Part shown: positions 1-8,833 of the stretch, piece after piece
How the letters are laid out: each line of letters opens with the position of its first letter
Position numbering within the stretch: position 1 is the stretch's first letter
Assembly: GCA_018064805.1 (NCBI GenBank)
Contig: JAGHUN010000115.1
Span: forward strand, 1 to 57,241
Direction: 5' to 3'
DNA length: 57,241 nt
DNA from: Candidatus Colinaster scatohippi
GTDB lineage: Bacteria; Bacillota; Clostridia; Lachnospirales; Lachnospiraceae
Program-made: the position numbers and the translations under genes
The notes under the pieces: model-generated
Seen by the model: the letters and a program-made list of their open reading frames with translations, nothing else
Database searches by the model: none
Told to the model about the DNA's origin: nothing

Positions 1-183
1 TATGCCAGAGAATGTCTTGAATATGCCAAAGAGATTGCTGTTAATAATGCTTGCTATAAAATGATGCTTATAACAGGCTCTAAAGATGAAAGAACTCACA
101 AATTCTATCAGAGTATGGGATATTCATCTAAAGGAAAAACGGCATATGTGAATATGCTGAGAGAAGTAAAATTCAAACATTAA
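1..183 (+). CDS. GNAT-family N-acetyltransferase, C-terminal fragment
   Basis: This open frame enters from the left edge and ends at TAA 181-183, leaving 60 residues. The piece ACYKMMLITGSKDERTHKFY followed by a Gly-Tyr resembles the last strand and helix of small GNAT acetyltransferases, which move an acetyl group from acetyl-CoA to an amine. The acetyl-CoA binding loop lies outside the window, so substrate and start cannot be judged. The long gene-free stretch that follows suggests it ends its own transcription unit. Confidence 0.7.
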   Translation, partial: YARECLEYAKEIAVNNACYKMMLITGSKDERTHKFYQSMGYSSKGKTAYVNMLREVKFKH

Positions 184-279
184 AATGGTTAATGATTCAT
201 CGGAAAAATGGTGTTATTGAGAATAAGTAGCTTGAAAAGGTGTATCATTCAACTTCAGTTAAAAAACACGTCCCTTTTT

Positions 280-663
280 GGCCTCTAATATAGTTATTGA
301 GGTTGTCTTCTTGGTTAAAGGTGTATAAGAAGCGTATACCCCTAGTCTCTAGTACAGTTATCAGGATAGTCTTCTTGCTTTTAAGCATATAATAGGCCTA
401 TACCCCTGGCTTCTGATACAGTTATTAAGGTCGCCTTCTTGCTAAAAAGTGTATAAGAAGCATATACCCTTGACTTTTAATACAGTTTCTGAGGTTGTCA
501 TCTTGCTTGAAAATGCATAAAAAGCCTATACCCATGGCCTCTGATACAGTTGGCGAGGCTCCTTTCTTGCTTAAAGGTGTATAAAAAGCCTATACCCCTA
601 ATCTCTAGTACATTCCCATAGAACATCAACTTGCTAAAGAGTGTATAAAGGTGTAATACCCTT
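280..663. repeat. Six tandem copies of a diverged 64-bp unit
   Basis: Units lie at 280-343, 344-407, 408-471, 472-535, 536-599 and 600-663, each exactly 64 bp, with a decayed seventh copy from 664. Typical conserved pieces are a CTCTAATACAGTTAT-like start, CTTCTTGCTTAAA in the middle, and an imperfect inverted repeat near the end (GGTGTATA, 6-7 bases, then TATACCCC). Many substitutions separate the units but I find no insertions or deletions in the six. Because 64 is not a multiple of 3 the array cannot be a repeat within one protein. There are no unique spacers, so it is not CRISPR. Function is unknown. Confidence 0.85.
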
Positions 664-950
664 GGCTCTTTATACAACTATCCCATATTCAGTTATGACT
701 AATAGGTATAAAAACTCATTTCGTAGGTAATTTTCCTAAAAAGCCTTCATATTTTCCTTAATTGATAATTAATTTTTCAATGGGCATATCTTTTATCTTG
801 TGCGCTCAGTTTTTGCATTCAGTTTAATAAAAAGCATCGCATAACAAAGTAGACTTTCGGAAAATCCAATTAAAATCATAAATCCAAATAAAACTGTAGA
901 TACTTCACATTAAGCTTTCAGGTGTAAATTACAAGACCTTGTGGTTGGGG

Positions 951-979
951 TTGTATATACACTCTAATAATGGTATAAT
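951..979 (+). promoter_or_regulatory. Extended -10 promoter for the GH25/rml region
   Basis: TTGTAT at 951-956 is followed after 17 bp by TATAAT at 974-979, preceded by TG-G (an extended -10). This leaves a leader of about 90 bases before the ribosome site AAGGAGG at 1066-1072. Confidence 0.7.
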
Positions 980-1075
980 TTGAAGGATTATGGGGAACTA
1001 TACCTGATTGGTTTTTGGGGAGATTAAAAGGGTGTGATAAGACATAATTTGACATGAATTGTCACAAGGAGGAAC

Positions 1076-4054
1076 ATGAGAGACGATTTAGAGATAATTG
1101 ATCTTGATAAAGAGTTAAATACTTCGAAAGTTGCGAGTGAAAATGCAACACCAAAAGAGGATTTGACGGTTACCAGGGCCCAGGCAAAGGTTGAAGAACT
1201 TGAACTTGAACTAGCCAGACTTAAGGCAGCAAAGGCTGCAAAGGAAGCCCCGGCAAAGTCGCAACAGGAAGGAATCTCTGCAAAGCCACAGCAGGGTGTG
1301 ACTCCAACAAAGCCACAGCAGGATATAACTTTACAAAAGACCGAAAAGCCTTTACAGGAAAATGTGCAGGTGAGTGCCAGACGGGAAAATATGCAGGCGG
1401 AGAATCTGTTACAGGGAAGCGGTGAAACACCTGTGACACCTCGCGAAGCAGAAGCAGCACTAATTGATGGAAGCGGAGAAGTTAATCCGGTTGAGAGTGG
1501 TATAGATAACCGTAAAAAGATAAAAACGAATGCTGAAGCATATGCTTCAAGTGAGAAGAATGTGGCAGATATGCTTGCCGAATATGATGCCATTGAGGCA
1601 GAGGATGTAAGAGGCAGAAGAGGTGCAAAGCGAGACAGGTTCGCGGAACGTAATGCTGCTGTTGCTTCAAAGCCGAAGGCCAGACCAGACGACAGGAAGA
1701 AGCCTATGACACAGGCTCATGAGAGTAAAAGGTCAGAAGGCCGTGTCGCAGAAGCAAAAAGGCAAGAAGCACAGAATCATGAGAATAAAAAGGCAGAAGG
1801 TCGTGTCGCAGATGCAAAAAGACAAGAAGTAAAGCCACATGAGGCAAAGCAGAATAATGAGGCAAGGTCGCAGAAAGTCCAAGGACATGAAGCAAGACCG
1901 CATGATGTGAGGCCGCATGAAGTCCAAGGGCATGAAGCAAGACCACATGATGTGAGGCCGCATAATGCAAGGGTACATGAGGAAAAGCCGCATGAAGTAA
2001 AGCCGCATGATATGAAGAATGCTGACCTATATGAAAATAAAAAGCATGACGTGAAGGCTAATCATAAAAAGGCTGAGCAATTAAAAAATGCCAAGAAGCA
2101 CGGAAATGGTGCCGGTTACGGTGGAAAGGCTGTCGCTTCTAAAAGAAAGAAGGAAAATAAAAAAGGCGGATTTTTCAGTCGCCTGACAGGTATGGATTAT
2201 ATAATTGCAGCTACCGGTGTTTTGGTTTTGGTGGCGGCAATACTTACAATTAACATCTACTCATCGGTTAAGATGGCAGAAGAGCAGATTGCCTCATTCA
2301 TTCCACTTGGTGAAAATATAGCAGGAATCGGTATTGCCGGAGAAAGTGCTCTTTTGGCGATGGCAGAGGGCAGAGAAGAAGAGACAATTGAGATTGAAGA
2401 GACGGAAGAGTACACGGTTGCTGAGTACGATGAGAAGGATGACGAGTCGGAAGGCAATGTAACCGTCAAGCTTAAACTTCAGACAGTTGTTAAGGATTTG
2501 AAGATTAAATTCATCAATCAGAAGACCGGAAAGCTTATTCCGGGTGTGCCTTTTGAGGTTGAGATTACAGACTCGGCTAAGAAGACAATTACCAAGACGG
2601 ATGATGACAAGGATGGAATTATCTATATCAAGCAAATCGCTTCCGGTGAAGCAAAGGTTAAGATGCTTCCGCTTTCCGGCCGTGATTCATATTCCTTGCC
2701 GACAGATATCCAGACAATTGTAATCAAGGAAAATCTTGATTATAAGAAAATTGATGTTTCGGATGAGATTAAGACTGAGGCTCAGGTTAATGCAGCTGCA
2801 GAGGATACAGCACAGGCAACCGTTACAGAGGGCGCACTTACGGACACTGTGGCATGGGTAGAATCTACCAAAACACCTATTGATGGTGGTGTGTCTTACG
2901 ATATTGTTGAAAGAGATTCGCTTGACCCTGTTCCGGATGCGGTTAAGAGTGGACAGACTGCAGATGCTTCAAGGGGAATACTAAGAGCGGCAAGTGCCTT
3001 TGGAGAAAAGGCAAAAGAAATGATTGGAGAAATCGGTGATTTCTGGAGCTTAAAAGTATATGCTGAGGAAAGTGAGTCGACAGAAGAACAGAGTACGGAA
3101 AACTCTGATACCGAAAAGCCATCCGAGACCCCGGAACCGTCTTCGGAAAATGGTGGACAACAGGACGAGAATACAGATTCCGTTGATTGGAGTAAATATC
3201 TTACTAAAAACGGTATCGTGGTTTACATAGACAAGGAGTGTACTACAAAGGCCACATATAAGGATTACGGTTCACATACAGAATTTTATATGAAGAATGG
3301 TACAACAGGTTCAACTGCAGGCTTCAAGTATACAGGCTGGCAGACAATTGACGGGGCAACATATTTCTTTGATGCTGAGGGAAACAAAGTAACAGGAGAA
3401 CAGGTTATTCAGGGAGCCAAATATGATTTTGGAAGTGATGGAGCCCTTAAAAACGGTTCGGGTGTTCTTGGCATTGATGTATCAAAATGGAATGGCTCTA
3501 TTAACTGGTCGCAGGTTAAGAATTCCGGTATCTCATATGTAATAATAAGGTGCGGATACAGAGGCTCTACAACCGGAGCACTTATTGAGGACCCGACCTT
3601 CAGAACCAATATAAAGGGAGCGCAGGCAGCAGGCCTTAAGGTTGGTGTGTATTTCTTTACACAGGCAACAGACGAGGTAGAAGCGGTAGAAGAAGCTTCC
3701 ATGACACTTAATCTTATAAGTGGTTATAAATTGTCTTATCCGGTATTCCTTGATGTAGAAGGAAGTGGTGGCCGTGGAGACAGAATTGATTCTGCAACGA
3801 GAACAAAGGTAATAAATGCATATTGTCAGACTATAAGAAATAGTGGTTACTCGGCAGGTGTATATGCCAACAGGACATGGCTCAGTGAGAAATTCAGTCC
3901 AGGCTCGTTATCCGGTTGCAAAATATGGCTTGCCCAGTATGCTGCGACGCCAACATATGGCGGATCATACCAAATGTGGCAGTATAGCAGTAAGGGACAG
4001 GTCAGTGGAATTAAAGGTAATGTAGATATGAATCTTTCATATATGAATTATTAG
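1076..4054 (+). CDS. Membrane-anchored GH25 muramidase with repeat-rich N-terminal tail
   Basis: The 992-residue protein probably cleaves the beta-1,4 bond between N-acetylmuramic acid and N-acetylglucosamine outside the cell. Residues 1-370 are very hydrophilic and contain two 20-residue repeats starting at His (nt 1718-1837) and two 15-residue His/Arg/Pro repeats (nt 1883-1972). One membrane helix lies near residues 374-397, with Lys/Arg-rich sequence before it, implying a cytoplasmic tail. Outside follow a Cna-B/SpaA-like beta domain (about 465-545), a Ser/Thr/Glu linker, one or two choline-binding-like repeats (YTGWQTIDGATYFFDAEG) and a GH25 domain (about 795-992) with GIDVSKWNG and the catalytic D-x-E in FLDVEG. 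The start is fixed by AAGGAGG four bases upstream. The very long inner tail is unusual for GH25. Confidence 0.85.
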   Translation: MRDDLEIIDLDKELNTSKVASENATPKEDLTVTRAQAKVEELELELARLKAAKAAKEAPAKSQQEGISAKPQQGVTPTKPQQDITLQKTEKPLQENVQVSARRENMQAENLLQGSGETPVTPREAEAALIDGSGEVNPVESGIDNRKKIKTNAEAYASSEKNVADMLAEYDAIEAEDVRGRRGAKRDRFAERNAAVASKPKARPDDRKKPMTQAHESKRSEGRVAEAKRQEAQNHENKKAEGRVADAKRQEVKPHEAKQNNEARSQKVQGHEARPHDVRPHEVQGHEARPHDVRPHNARVHEEKPHEVKPHDMKNADLYENKKHDVKANHKKAEQLKNAKKHGNGAGYGGKAVASKRKKENKKGGFFSRLTGMDYIIAATGVLVLVAAILTINIYSSVKMAEEQIASFIPLGENIAGIGIAGESALLAMAEGREEETIEIEETEEYTVAEYDEKDDESEGNVTVKLKLQTVVKDLKIKFINQKTGKLIPGVPFEVEITDSAKKTITKTDDDKDGIIYIKQIASGEAKVKMLPLSGRDSYSLPTDIQTIVIKENLDYKKIDVSDEIKTEAQVNAAAEDTAQATVTEGALTDTVAWVESTKTPIDGGVSYDIVERDSLDPVPDAVKSGQTADASRGILRAASAFGEKAKEMIGEIGDFWSLKVYAEESESTEEQSTENSDTEKPSETPEPSSENGGQQDENTDSVDWSKYLTKNGIVVYIDKECTTKATYKDYGSHTEFYMKNGTTGSTAGFKYTGWQTIDGATYFFDAEGNKVTGEQVIQGAKYDFGSDGALKNGSGVLGIDVSKWNGSINWSQVKNSGISYVIIRCGYRGSTTGALIEDPTFRTNIKGAQAAGLKVGVYFFTQATDEVEAVEEASMTLNLISGYKLSYPVFLDVEGSGGRGDRIDSATRTKVINAYCQTIRNSGYSAGVYANRTWLSEKFSPGSLSGCKIWLAQYAATPTYGGSYQMWQYSSKGQVSGIKGNVDMNLSYMNY

Positions 4055-4071
4055 AAAAAGGAGAAATAATA

Positions 4072-5154
4072 ATGCGTACATATCTAGTAACAGGCGGAGC
4101 CGGTTTTATCGGTAGCAACTATATTCATTATATGTTCAAAAAATACGGAAATACTATTCGTATTATTAATGTAGATGCACTTACATATGCGGGAAATCTT
4201 GAGAATCTCAAGGATATTGAGGAACTTGATAATTACACTTTCATTAAGGCAGATATAACGGATAAGGATGCTATTTCTAAGATTTTTGCTGAGAATGATA
4301 TTGACAGAGTAGTTCATTTCGCTGCTGAAAGTCATGTTGACAGAAGCATCAGAAATCCTGAGGTGTTTGTACAGACTAATGTTCTTGGTACAGCTGTAAT
4401 GCTTAACTGTGCGAAGGCTGCATGGGAAGAGGAAGACGGAACATTTAAGGAGGACCATAAGTTCCTTCATGTTTCGACTGATGAGGTATATGGTTCTTTA
4501 CCTGATGATGACAGTGCCTTTTTCTATGAGACATCTCCGTATGATCCGCATAGTCCATACTCGGCAAGTAAAGCAAGCTCTGATCTGCTTGTTAAAGCGT
4601 ATATGGATACATATAAGTTCCCTGCAAATATTACTAACTGCAGTAATAATTACGGACCTTATCAGTTTCCTGAAAAGCTTATTCCGCTTATTATCAATAA
4701 TGCGCTTCAGGGCAAGAAGCTTCCGGTATATGGAGACGGTCTTAACGTAAGAGACTGGCTCTACGTTGAGGACCATGCCAAGGCAATAGATATGGTTCAG
4801 GAGAAGGGTCGCCTTTTTGAGACATATAATATCGGTGGACATAATGAGAAGAGAAATATTGAGATAGTAAATATCATAATTGAGACTCTTCAGGAGATGC
4901 TGCCTCCAAACGATCCAAGAAGAATGCTTGTTACCAAGGATCTTATCACATATGTTGAAGATCGTAAGGGACATGACAGAAGATATGCAATAGCTCCTGA
5001 TAAGATTAAGGATGAGATAGGCTGGGTTCCCGAGACAATGTTTAAGGATGGAATTAAGCTTACAATAAAGTGGTTCTTCGATCATGAGGAATGGATGAAA
5101 AACGTAACAAGCGGTGATTATCAGAAGTATTACGATACAATGTACAATGTTTAA
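4072..5154 (+). CDS. rmlB: dTDP-glucose 4,6-dehydratase
   Basis: It converts dTDP-glucose to dTDP-4-keto-6-deoxyglucose in the cytoplasm, the second step of dTDP-L-rhamnose synthesis. This is an extended short-chain dehydrogenase fold: N-terminal NAD-binding GGAGFIGSNY, the STDEVYG segment with the dehydratase-type Thr-Asp-Glu, and YSASK (the Tyr-x-x-x-Lys pair) near residue 163. The 360-residue length is normal. AAAGGAG precedes the ATG by a usual distance. It follows the GH25 gene by 17 bp and precedes rmlA by 19 bp, so it is probably cotranscribed with both. Confidence 0.95.
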   Translation: MRTYLVTGGAGFIGSNYIHYMFKKYGNTIRIINVDALTYAGNLENLKDIEELDNYTFIKADITDKDAISKIFAENDIDRVVHFAAESHVDRSIRNPEVFVQTNVLGTAVMLNCAKAAWEEEDGTFKEDHKFLHVSTDEVYGSLPDDDSAFFYETSPYDPHSPYSASKASSDLLVKAYMDTYKFPANITNCSNNYGPYQFPEKLIPLIINNALQGKKLPVYGDGLNVRDWLYVEDHAKAIDMVQEKGRLFETYNIGGHNEKRNIEIVNIIIETLQEMLPPNDPRRMLVTKDLITYVEDRKGHDRRYAIAPDKIKDEIGWVPETMFKDGIKLTIKWFFDHEEWMKNVTSGDYQKYYDTMYNV

Positions 5155-5173
5155 TTGATTAAAGGGAGAAAAG

Positions 5174-6043
5174 ATGAAGGGTATTATACTTGCCGGTGGA
5201 TCCGGCACAAGACTCTATCCGCTTACAAAGGCAATTTCAAAACAGATTATGCCGGTATATGATAAGCCAATGATTTACTATCCTCTTTCGACGCTAATGC
5301 TTGCAGGGATTCGCGAAGTGCTCATTATTTCGACACCAAGGGATTTGCCTGTATTCGAGGAACTTCTCGGAGACGGAAGTCAGCTTGGTATGAGGTTAGA
5401 GTATGCTATTCAGGAGGCACCTAACGGTTTGGCTGAGGCTTTTATAATTGGAGAGAAGTTTATCGGTGATGACAGAGTAGCTCTTGTTCTTGGTGATAAT
5501 ATTTTTTATGGACAGAATTTCTCGGGATTATTAAGAGAGGTTGCATCAAGAGAAAAAGGCGCAACCATCTTTGGATATTATGTAAGGGATCCTCGTGAAT
5601 ATGGCGTAGTTGAATTTGATGAGAATGGAGTGGCTATATCAATTGAAGAGAAGCCGCAGAATCCTAAGAGTAATTATGCTGTTCCGGGATTGTATTTCTA
5701 TGATAATGAGGTTGTTGAGATAGCTAAGAATATTAAGCCTTCAGCCAGAGGAGAGTTAGAGATTACCGCCGTAAATAATATATATCTTGAAAAAGGTAAT
5801 CTTAGAGTAGAGACAATGGGCAGAGGCTTCGCCTGGCTCGATACGGGAAGTCATGATTCCCTTCTTGATGCCAGCGATTTCGTTAGTGCTTTCCAGAAAC
5901 GTCAGGGATTATATATTTCCTGTATTGAGGAAATCGCATATAAGAGGGGCTTTATTGATAAGGATCAGCTGCTTAAGCTGGCAGAACCTCTTATGAAAAC
6001 AGAGTATGGTAAATATCTTGTAGAGGTTGCTAATGGACTCTAA
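5174..6043 (+). CDS. rmlA: Glucose-1-phosphate thymidylyltransferase
   Basis: It joins glucose-1-phosphate and dTTP to give dTDP-glucose, the first step of dTDP-rhamnose synthesis. The nucleotide-binding signature [16 protein letters not shown] opens the protein, and DNIFYG and the [15 protein letters not shown] segment follow, as in RmlA. The 289-residue length is standard. It lies between rmlB and a second GH25 gene whose start overlaps the rmlA stop, suggesting coupled translation. Confidence 0.95.
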   Translation: MKGIILAGGSGTRLYPLTKAISKQIMPVYDKPMIYYPLSTLMLAGIREVLIISTPRDLPVFEELLGDGSQLGMRLEYAIQEAPNGLAEAFIIGEKFIGDDRVALVLGDNIFYGQNFSGLLREVASREKGATIFGYYVRDPREYGVVEFDENGVAISIEEKPQNPKSNYAVPGLYFYDNEVVEIAKNIKPSARGELEITAVNNIYLEKGNLRVETMGRGFAWLDTGSHDSLLDASDFVSAFQKRQGLYISCIEEIAYKRGFIDKDQLLKLAEPLMKTEYGKYLVEVANGL

Positions 6044-7298
6044 AGTGCTTGTAAAAGCGATGCTGATTGTGACTCTTTTTGTTGCAATGATGTTCGCAGT
6101 CATACTGCTTGTTAACGGGTATGGTACTGAGAAAAATAAAAAAAATGAATTATTCGAGCCTAAAACAACAGAGGATTCCGTAGCAGAAGAGGACGGCAGG
6201 ATTAAGGGCAGTGACCTCTATGCATGGATGAATGATGAGACCTTTTTTGACGAAGAGAAGATTGGCGATGGAAAGTATGATAATAGTCGTGGAGACGAGC
6301 TGGTAATCAGTGCAAGCTCCGTTGAGAAGGACTTAAGAATCCGCATACTGGATGTTGACGGTCATCTGGTAAAGGGAAAACTGTTTGAAATCCTTTTGGG
6401 AGGCAGTGCAAGCTATAAGGATGAGGATATGGACGGAGTTATCCATATTAGTGACCTGGCTCCGGGAGATTACGAGATTATGCTGGCAGAGACGGCAGAT
6501 TATATCATTCCCGAAAGACCAATCAGGTGCACGGTTAAAGCAAAGGTTGATTATAAGGCTATTGCGGATATCTCATATCTTATTAAAACAGAGGCAGATA
6601 TTGATGCCAAGAAGGAAGATACTGCGGTTAATGATGCTGAAAATGAAGGCGAAAGCGGTGGAAATGCCACAATCAAAACTGTTGATGGTGCAAGATTCGG
6701 AATAGATGTTTCCAAGTATCAGGGTGATATCGATTGGGAAGAGGTTAAAAAGTCTGATGTCGAGTTTGCCATAATCAGATGCGGATACAGAGGTTCAAGC
6801 ACAGGAGCAATAGTTGTTGATCCGTATTTTGAAAAAAATATGGCGGGAGCTGAAGCAGCCGGAATTCCGGTAGGTGTGTACTTTTTTACTCAGGCGACCA
6901 ATAATGTTGAGGCCGTTGAGGAAGCAAGCGCGGTATTAACATTAATTAAGCCTTATAAGGTAACTTATCCTGTGTTTATAGATACAGAAGGCGCAGGTGG
7001 TAAGGGAAGAGCAGATAATCTTGAGGTGATTGACAGATCGTTTGCGGTGCAGACATTTTGCGAAACAATACGAACAGGTGGATATACTGCAGGAATATAT
7101 GCAAGTAAAAACTGGTTCAATAACAAGCTTGATGTTACAAAATTATCTGCGGATAATGTCACCTGGCTTGCCGAATACAAGGATAAGCCGACATATGGCG
7201 GAACATATCAGATGTGGCAGTATTCTTCGTCCGGTAAGATTAGTGGTATAGAAGGCCGTGTAGATATGAATTTGAGTTATTTGAGTGTAGCTAATTAA
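6033..7298 (+). CDS. Membrane-anchored GH25 muramidase, short form
   Basis: A 421-residue relative of the muramidase at 1076. A membrane helix near residues 6-28 anchors it. A Cna-B/SpaA-like beta domain follows (about 90-180), then a GH25 domain from about residue 215 with [16 protein letters not shown] and the acidic pair in FIDTEG. The long cytoplasmic tail and choline-binding-like repeats of the larger protein are absent. I choose ATG 6033, preceded by AGAGG at 6022-6026, over a TTG six bases upstream. The gene overlaps the rmlA stop by 11 bases. Its position inside the rhamnose genes suggests wall remodelling coordinated with glycan attachment. Confidence 0.85.
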   Translation: MDSKVLVKAMLIVTLFVAMMFAVILLVNGYGTEKNKKNELFEPKTTEDSVAEEDGRIKGSDLYAWMNDETFFDEEKIGDGKYDNSRGDELVISASSVEKDLRIRILDVDGHLVKGKLFEILLGGSASYKDEDMDGVIHISDLAPGDYEIMLAETADYIIPERPIRCTVKAKVDYKAIADISYLIKTEADIDAKKEDTAVNDAENEGESGGNATIKTVDGARFGIDVSKYQGDIDWEEVKKSDVEFAIIRCGYRGSSTGAIVVDPYFEKNMAGAEAAGIPVGVYFFTQATNNVEAVEEASAVLTLIKPYKVTYPVFIDTEGAGGKGRADNLEVIDRSFAVQTFCETIRTGGYTAGIYASKNWFNNKLDVTKLSADNVTWLAEYKDKPTYGGTYQMWQYSSSGKISGIEGRVDMNLSYLSVAN

Positions 7299-7318
7299 TA
7301 GAGTAGTGAGGAAGCATA

Positions 7319-7882
7319 ATGGGAAAGATTACAGTTGAAACATGTGAGATAGAAGGACTTAAGGTTATTACTCCAACTGTTTTTGGTGATAGCCGTGGTT
7401 ATTTTATGGAAGTATACAATTATAACGATTTCAAGGAGGCGGGAATTGATCAGGTATTTGTACAGGACAATCAGTCTGCTTCAAAAAAAGGCGTTTTGCG
7501 AGGTATGCATTTCCAGATTAATTATCCTCAGGATAAGCTTGTGAGAGTTGTAAGCGGCGAAGTATATGATGTTGCTGTAGACTTGCGTCCGGGTTCGGCG
7601 ACCTTTGGAAAGTGGTTTGGAGTATTACTTAGTGCGGAGAACAAAAAACAGTTTTTTATTCCTAAAAATTTTGCACATGGTTTCTTAGTGCTCAGCGATT
7701 ATGCTGAATTCGCGTATAAGTGTACGGATTTCTATCATCCTAATGATGAAGGCGGCCTTGCCTATAATGATCCGGCAATTGGCATCGAATGGCCTATTCC
7801 CGAGGGAATGGAGCTTATTATGTCAGAAAAGGATACAAAGTGGGACGGCCTTGATAATTATAAAAAGGAACACAATTTATAA
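7319..7882 (+). CDS. rmlC: dTDP-4-dehydrorhamnose 3,5-epimerase
   Basis: It epimerises C3 and C5 of dTDP-4-keto-6-deoxyglucose, the third step to dTDP-L-rhamnose. This is a cupin-fold protein of normal length (187 residues). Family features include the DSRGYFMEVYN segment, the SKKGVLRGMHFQ segment with the conserved Arg-Gly-x-His, and PKNFAHGFLVLSD. It starts 20 bp after the second GH25 gene with a GAGGAAG ribosome site. The fourth gene, rmlD (reductase), is not next to it or elsewhere in the window. Confidence 0.95.
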   Translation: MGKITVETCEIEGLKVITPTVFGDSRGYFMEVYNYNDFKEAGIDQVFVQDNQSASKKGVLRGMHFQINYPQDKLVRVVSGEVYDVAVDLRPGSATFGKWFGVLLSAENKKQFFIPKNFAHGFLVLSDYAEFAYKCTDFYHPNDEGGLAYNDPAIGIEWPIPEGMELIMSEKDTKWDGLDNYKKEHNL

Positions 7883-7920
7883 GTGTCTGCCAGATTAGTA
7901 CAGACGAAAGGATTGGTCAT

Positions 7921-8742
7921 ATGACCGAAAAAAAGAAAACGAATCTAATTAAAGAATTATATACAAACAGAGGGCTGATATGGAAGCTTGCAAAAAATGA
8001 TTTCAAAAAGCGTTATGCAGGCTCATATCTTGGCGCAGTGTGGGCTATGATTCAGCCGGTTGTTACGATTGCAATGTATTATGTTGTATTTGATCTTATT
8101 ATGGGGGCAGGAGCCCAGGCAGGACCCAGAGCAACAAGTATTCCCTATGTTCTGTTTTTGACAGCCGGACTTGTACCATGGTTCTTTTTTTCAGAGGCGC
8201 TTACACATGGAACAAGTGCTATGGTGGAATATAATTATCTGGTCAAAAAGGTAGTGTTCAATGTCAGCATATTGCCTGTGATTAAAGTAGTTGCAGCAAT
8301 TTTTATTCATGCATTCTTTGTATGTGTAATGCTTGTTATGGCAGCAATATACGGTTATTATCCAAGTCTGTATACGATACAGGTTGTTTATTACAGCTTC
8401 TGTACCCTGATGCTTGTTCTTGGACTTAGCTATATTACAAGTGCCGTAATGGTCTTTTTCAGGGATATTGCACAGATTATAGGTATTGCTCTTCAGCTTG
8501 GTATGTGGGCAACACCGATTCTTTGGAATATTGATAATATTAGTCCTACATGGCAGTTGATTCTTAGCATTAATCCGCTCGTATATATTGTATCAGGTTA
8601 CAGGGATGCGGTTGTCAGTGGAGCATGGTTCTGGGAAAATCCGTGGGGTACATTATATTTCTGGGGATTCACAATAGTTTTCTTATGGCTTGGAACAACG
8701 CTTTTTGGAAGGTTGAAACCACACTTTGCGGATGTACTGTAG
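7921..8742 (+). CDS. ABC-2 type polysaccharide export permease (Wzm/TagG/RgpC-like)
   Basis: The 273-residue protein has about six membrane helices and the ABC-2 polysaccharide exporter pattern: an amphipathic N-terminus (LIWKLAKNDFKKRYAGSYLG), a PWFFFSEAL segment, and a C-terminal IVSGYRDAV followed by a final helix. It should form the channel that moves a lipid-linked glycan across the membrane. Its partner ATPase is the next gene. The arrangement with rml genes and glycosyltransferases matches rhamnan or teichoic-acid-like export systems. Confidence 0.9.
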   Translation: MTEKKKTNLIKELYTNRGLIWKLAKNDFKKRYAGSYLGAVWAMIQPVVTIAMYYVVFDLIMGAGAQAGPRATSIPYVLFLTAGLVPWFFFSEALTHGTSAMVEYNYLVKKVVFNVSILPVIKVVAAIFIHAFFVCVMLVMAAIYGYYPSLYTIQVVYYSFCTLMLVLGLSYITSAVMVFFRDIAQIIGIALQLGMWATPILWNIDNISPTWQLILSINPLVYIVSGYRDAVVSGAWFWENPWGTLYFWGFTIVFLWLGTTLFGRLKPHFADVL

Positions 8743-8833
8743 AAGGTAAACATAGACGACAGGTATAGCTTGGGTAATGCCTATAGTTAGAGTGCGGATA
8801 GCATATTCTGTTTGCAAATAAAAAGGAAAATGT

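Larger units (their letters stand above)
184..1075. other. 892-bp gene-free region
   Basis: No credible gene is present on either strand. It holds the 64-bp tandem repeat array (280 to about 663, with a fading seventh copy to about 717), then AT-rich sequence in which I see nothing recognisable (about 718-950), then a promoter (951-979) and the leader of the GH25 gene. Confidence 0.75.

Noticed and set aside
280-663. Possible CRISPR array
   Set aside because: The 64-bp units follow each other directly, with changes spread over the whole unit and no unique spacers between constant repeats.
15-1075. Transposon or insertion-sequence ends near the repeat array
   Set aside because: No transposase fragment, terminal inverted repeats or target duplication could be found.
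1024-2008. Several minus-strand open frames opposite the repeat-rich GH25 gene
   Set aside because: They mirror the low-complexity codons of the + strand gene, have no ribosome site and show no family motif.
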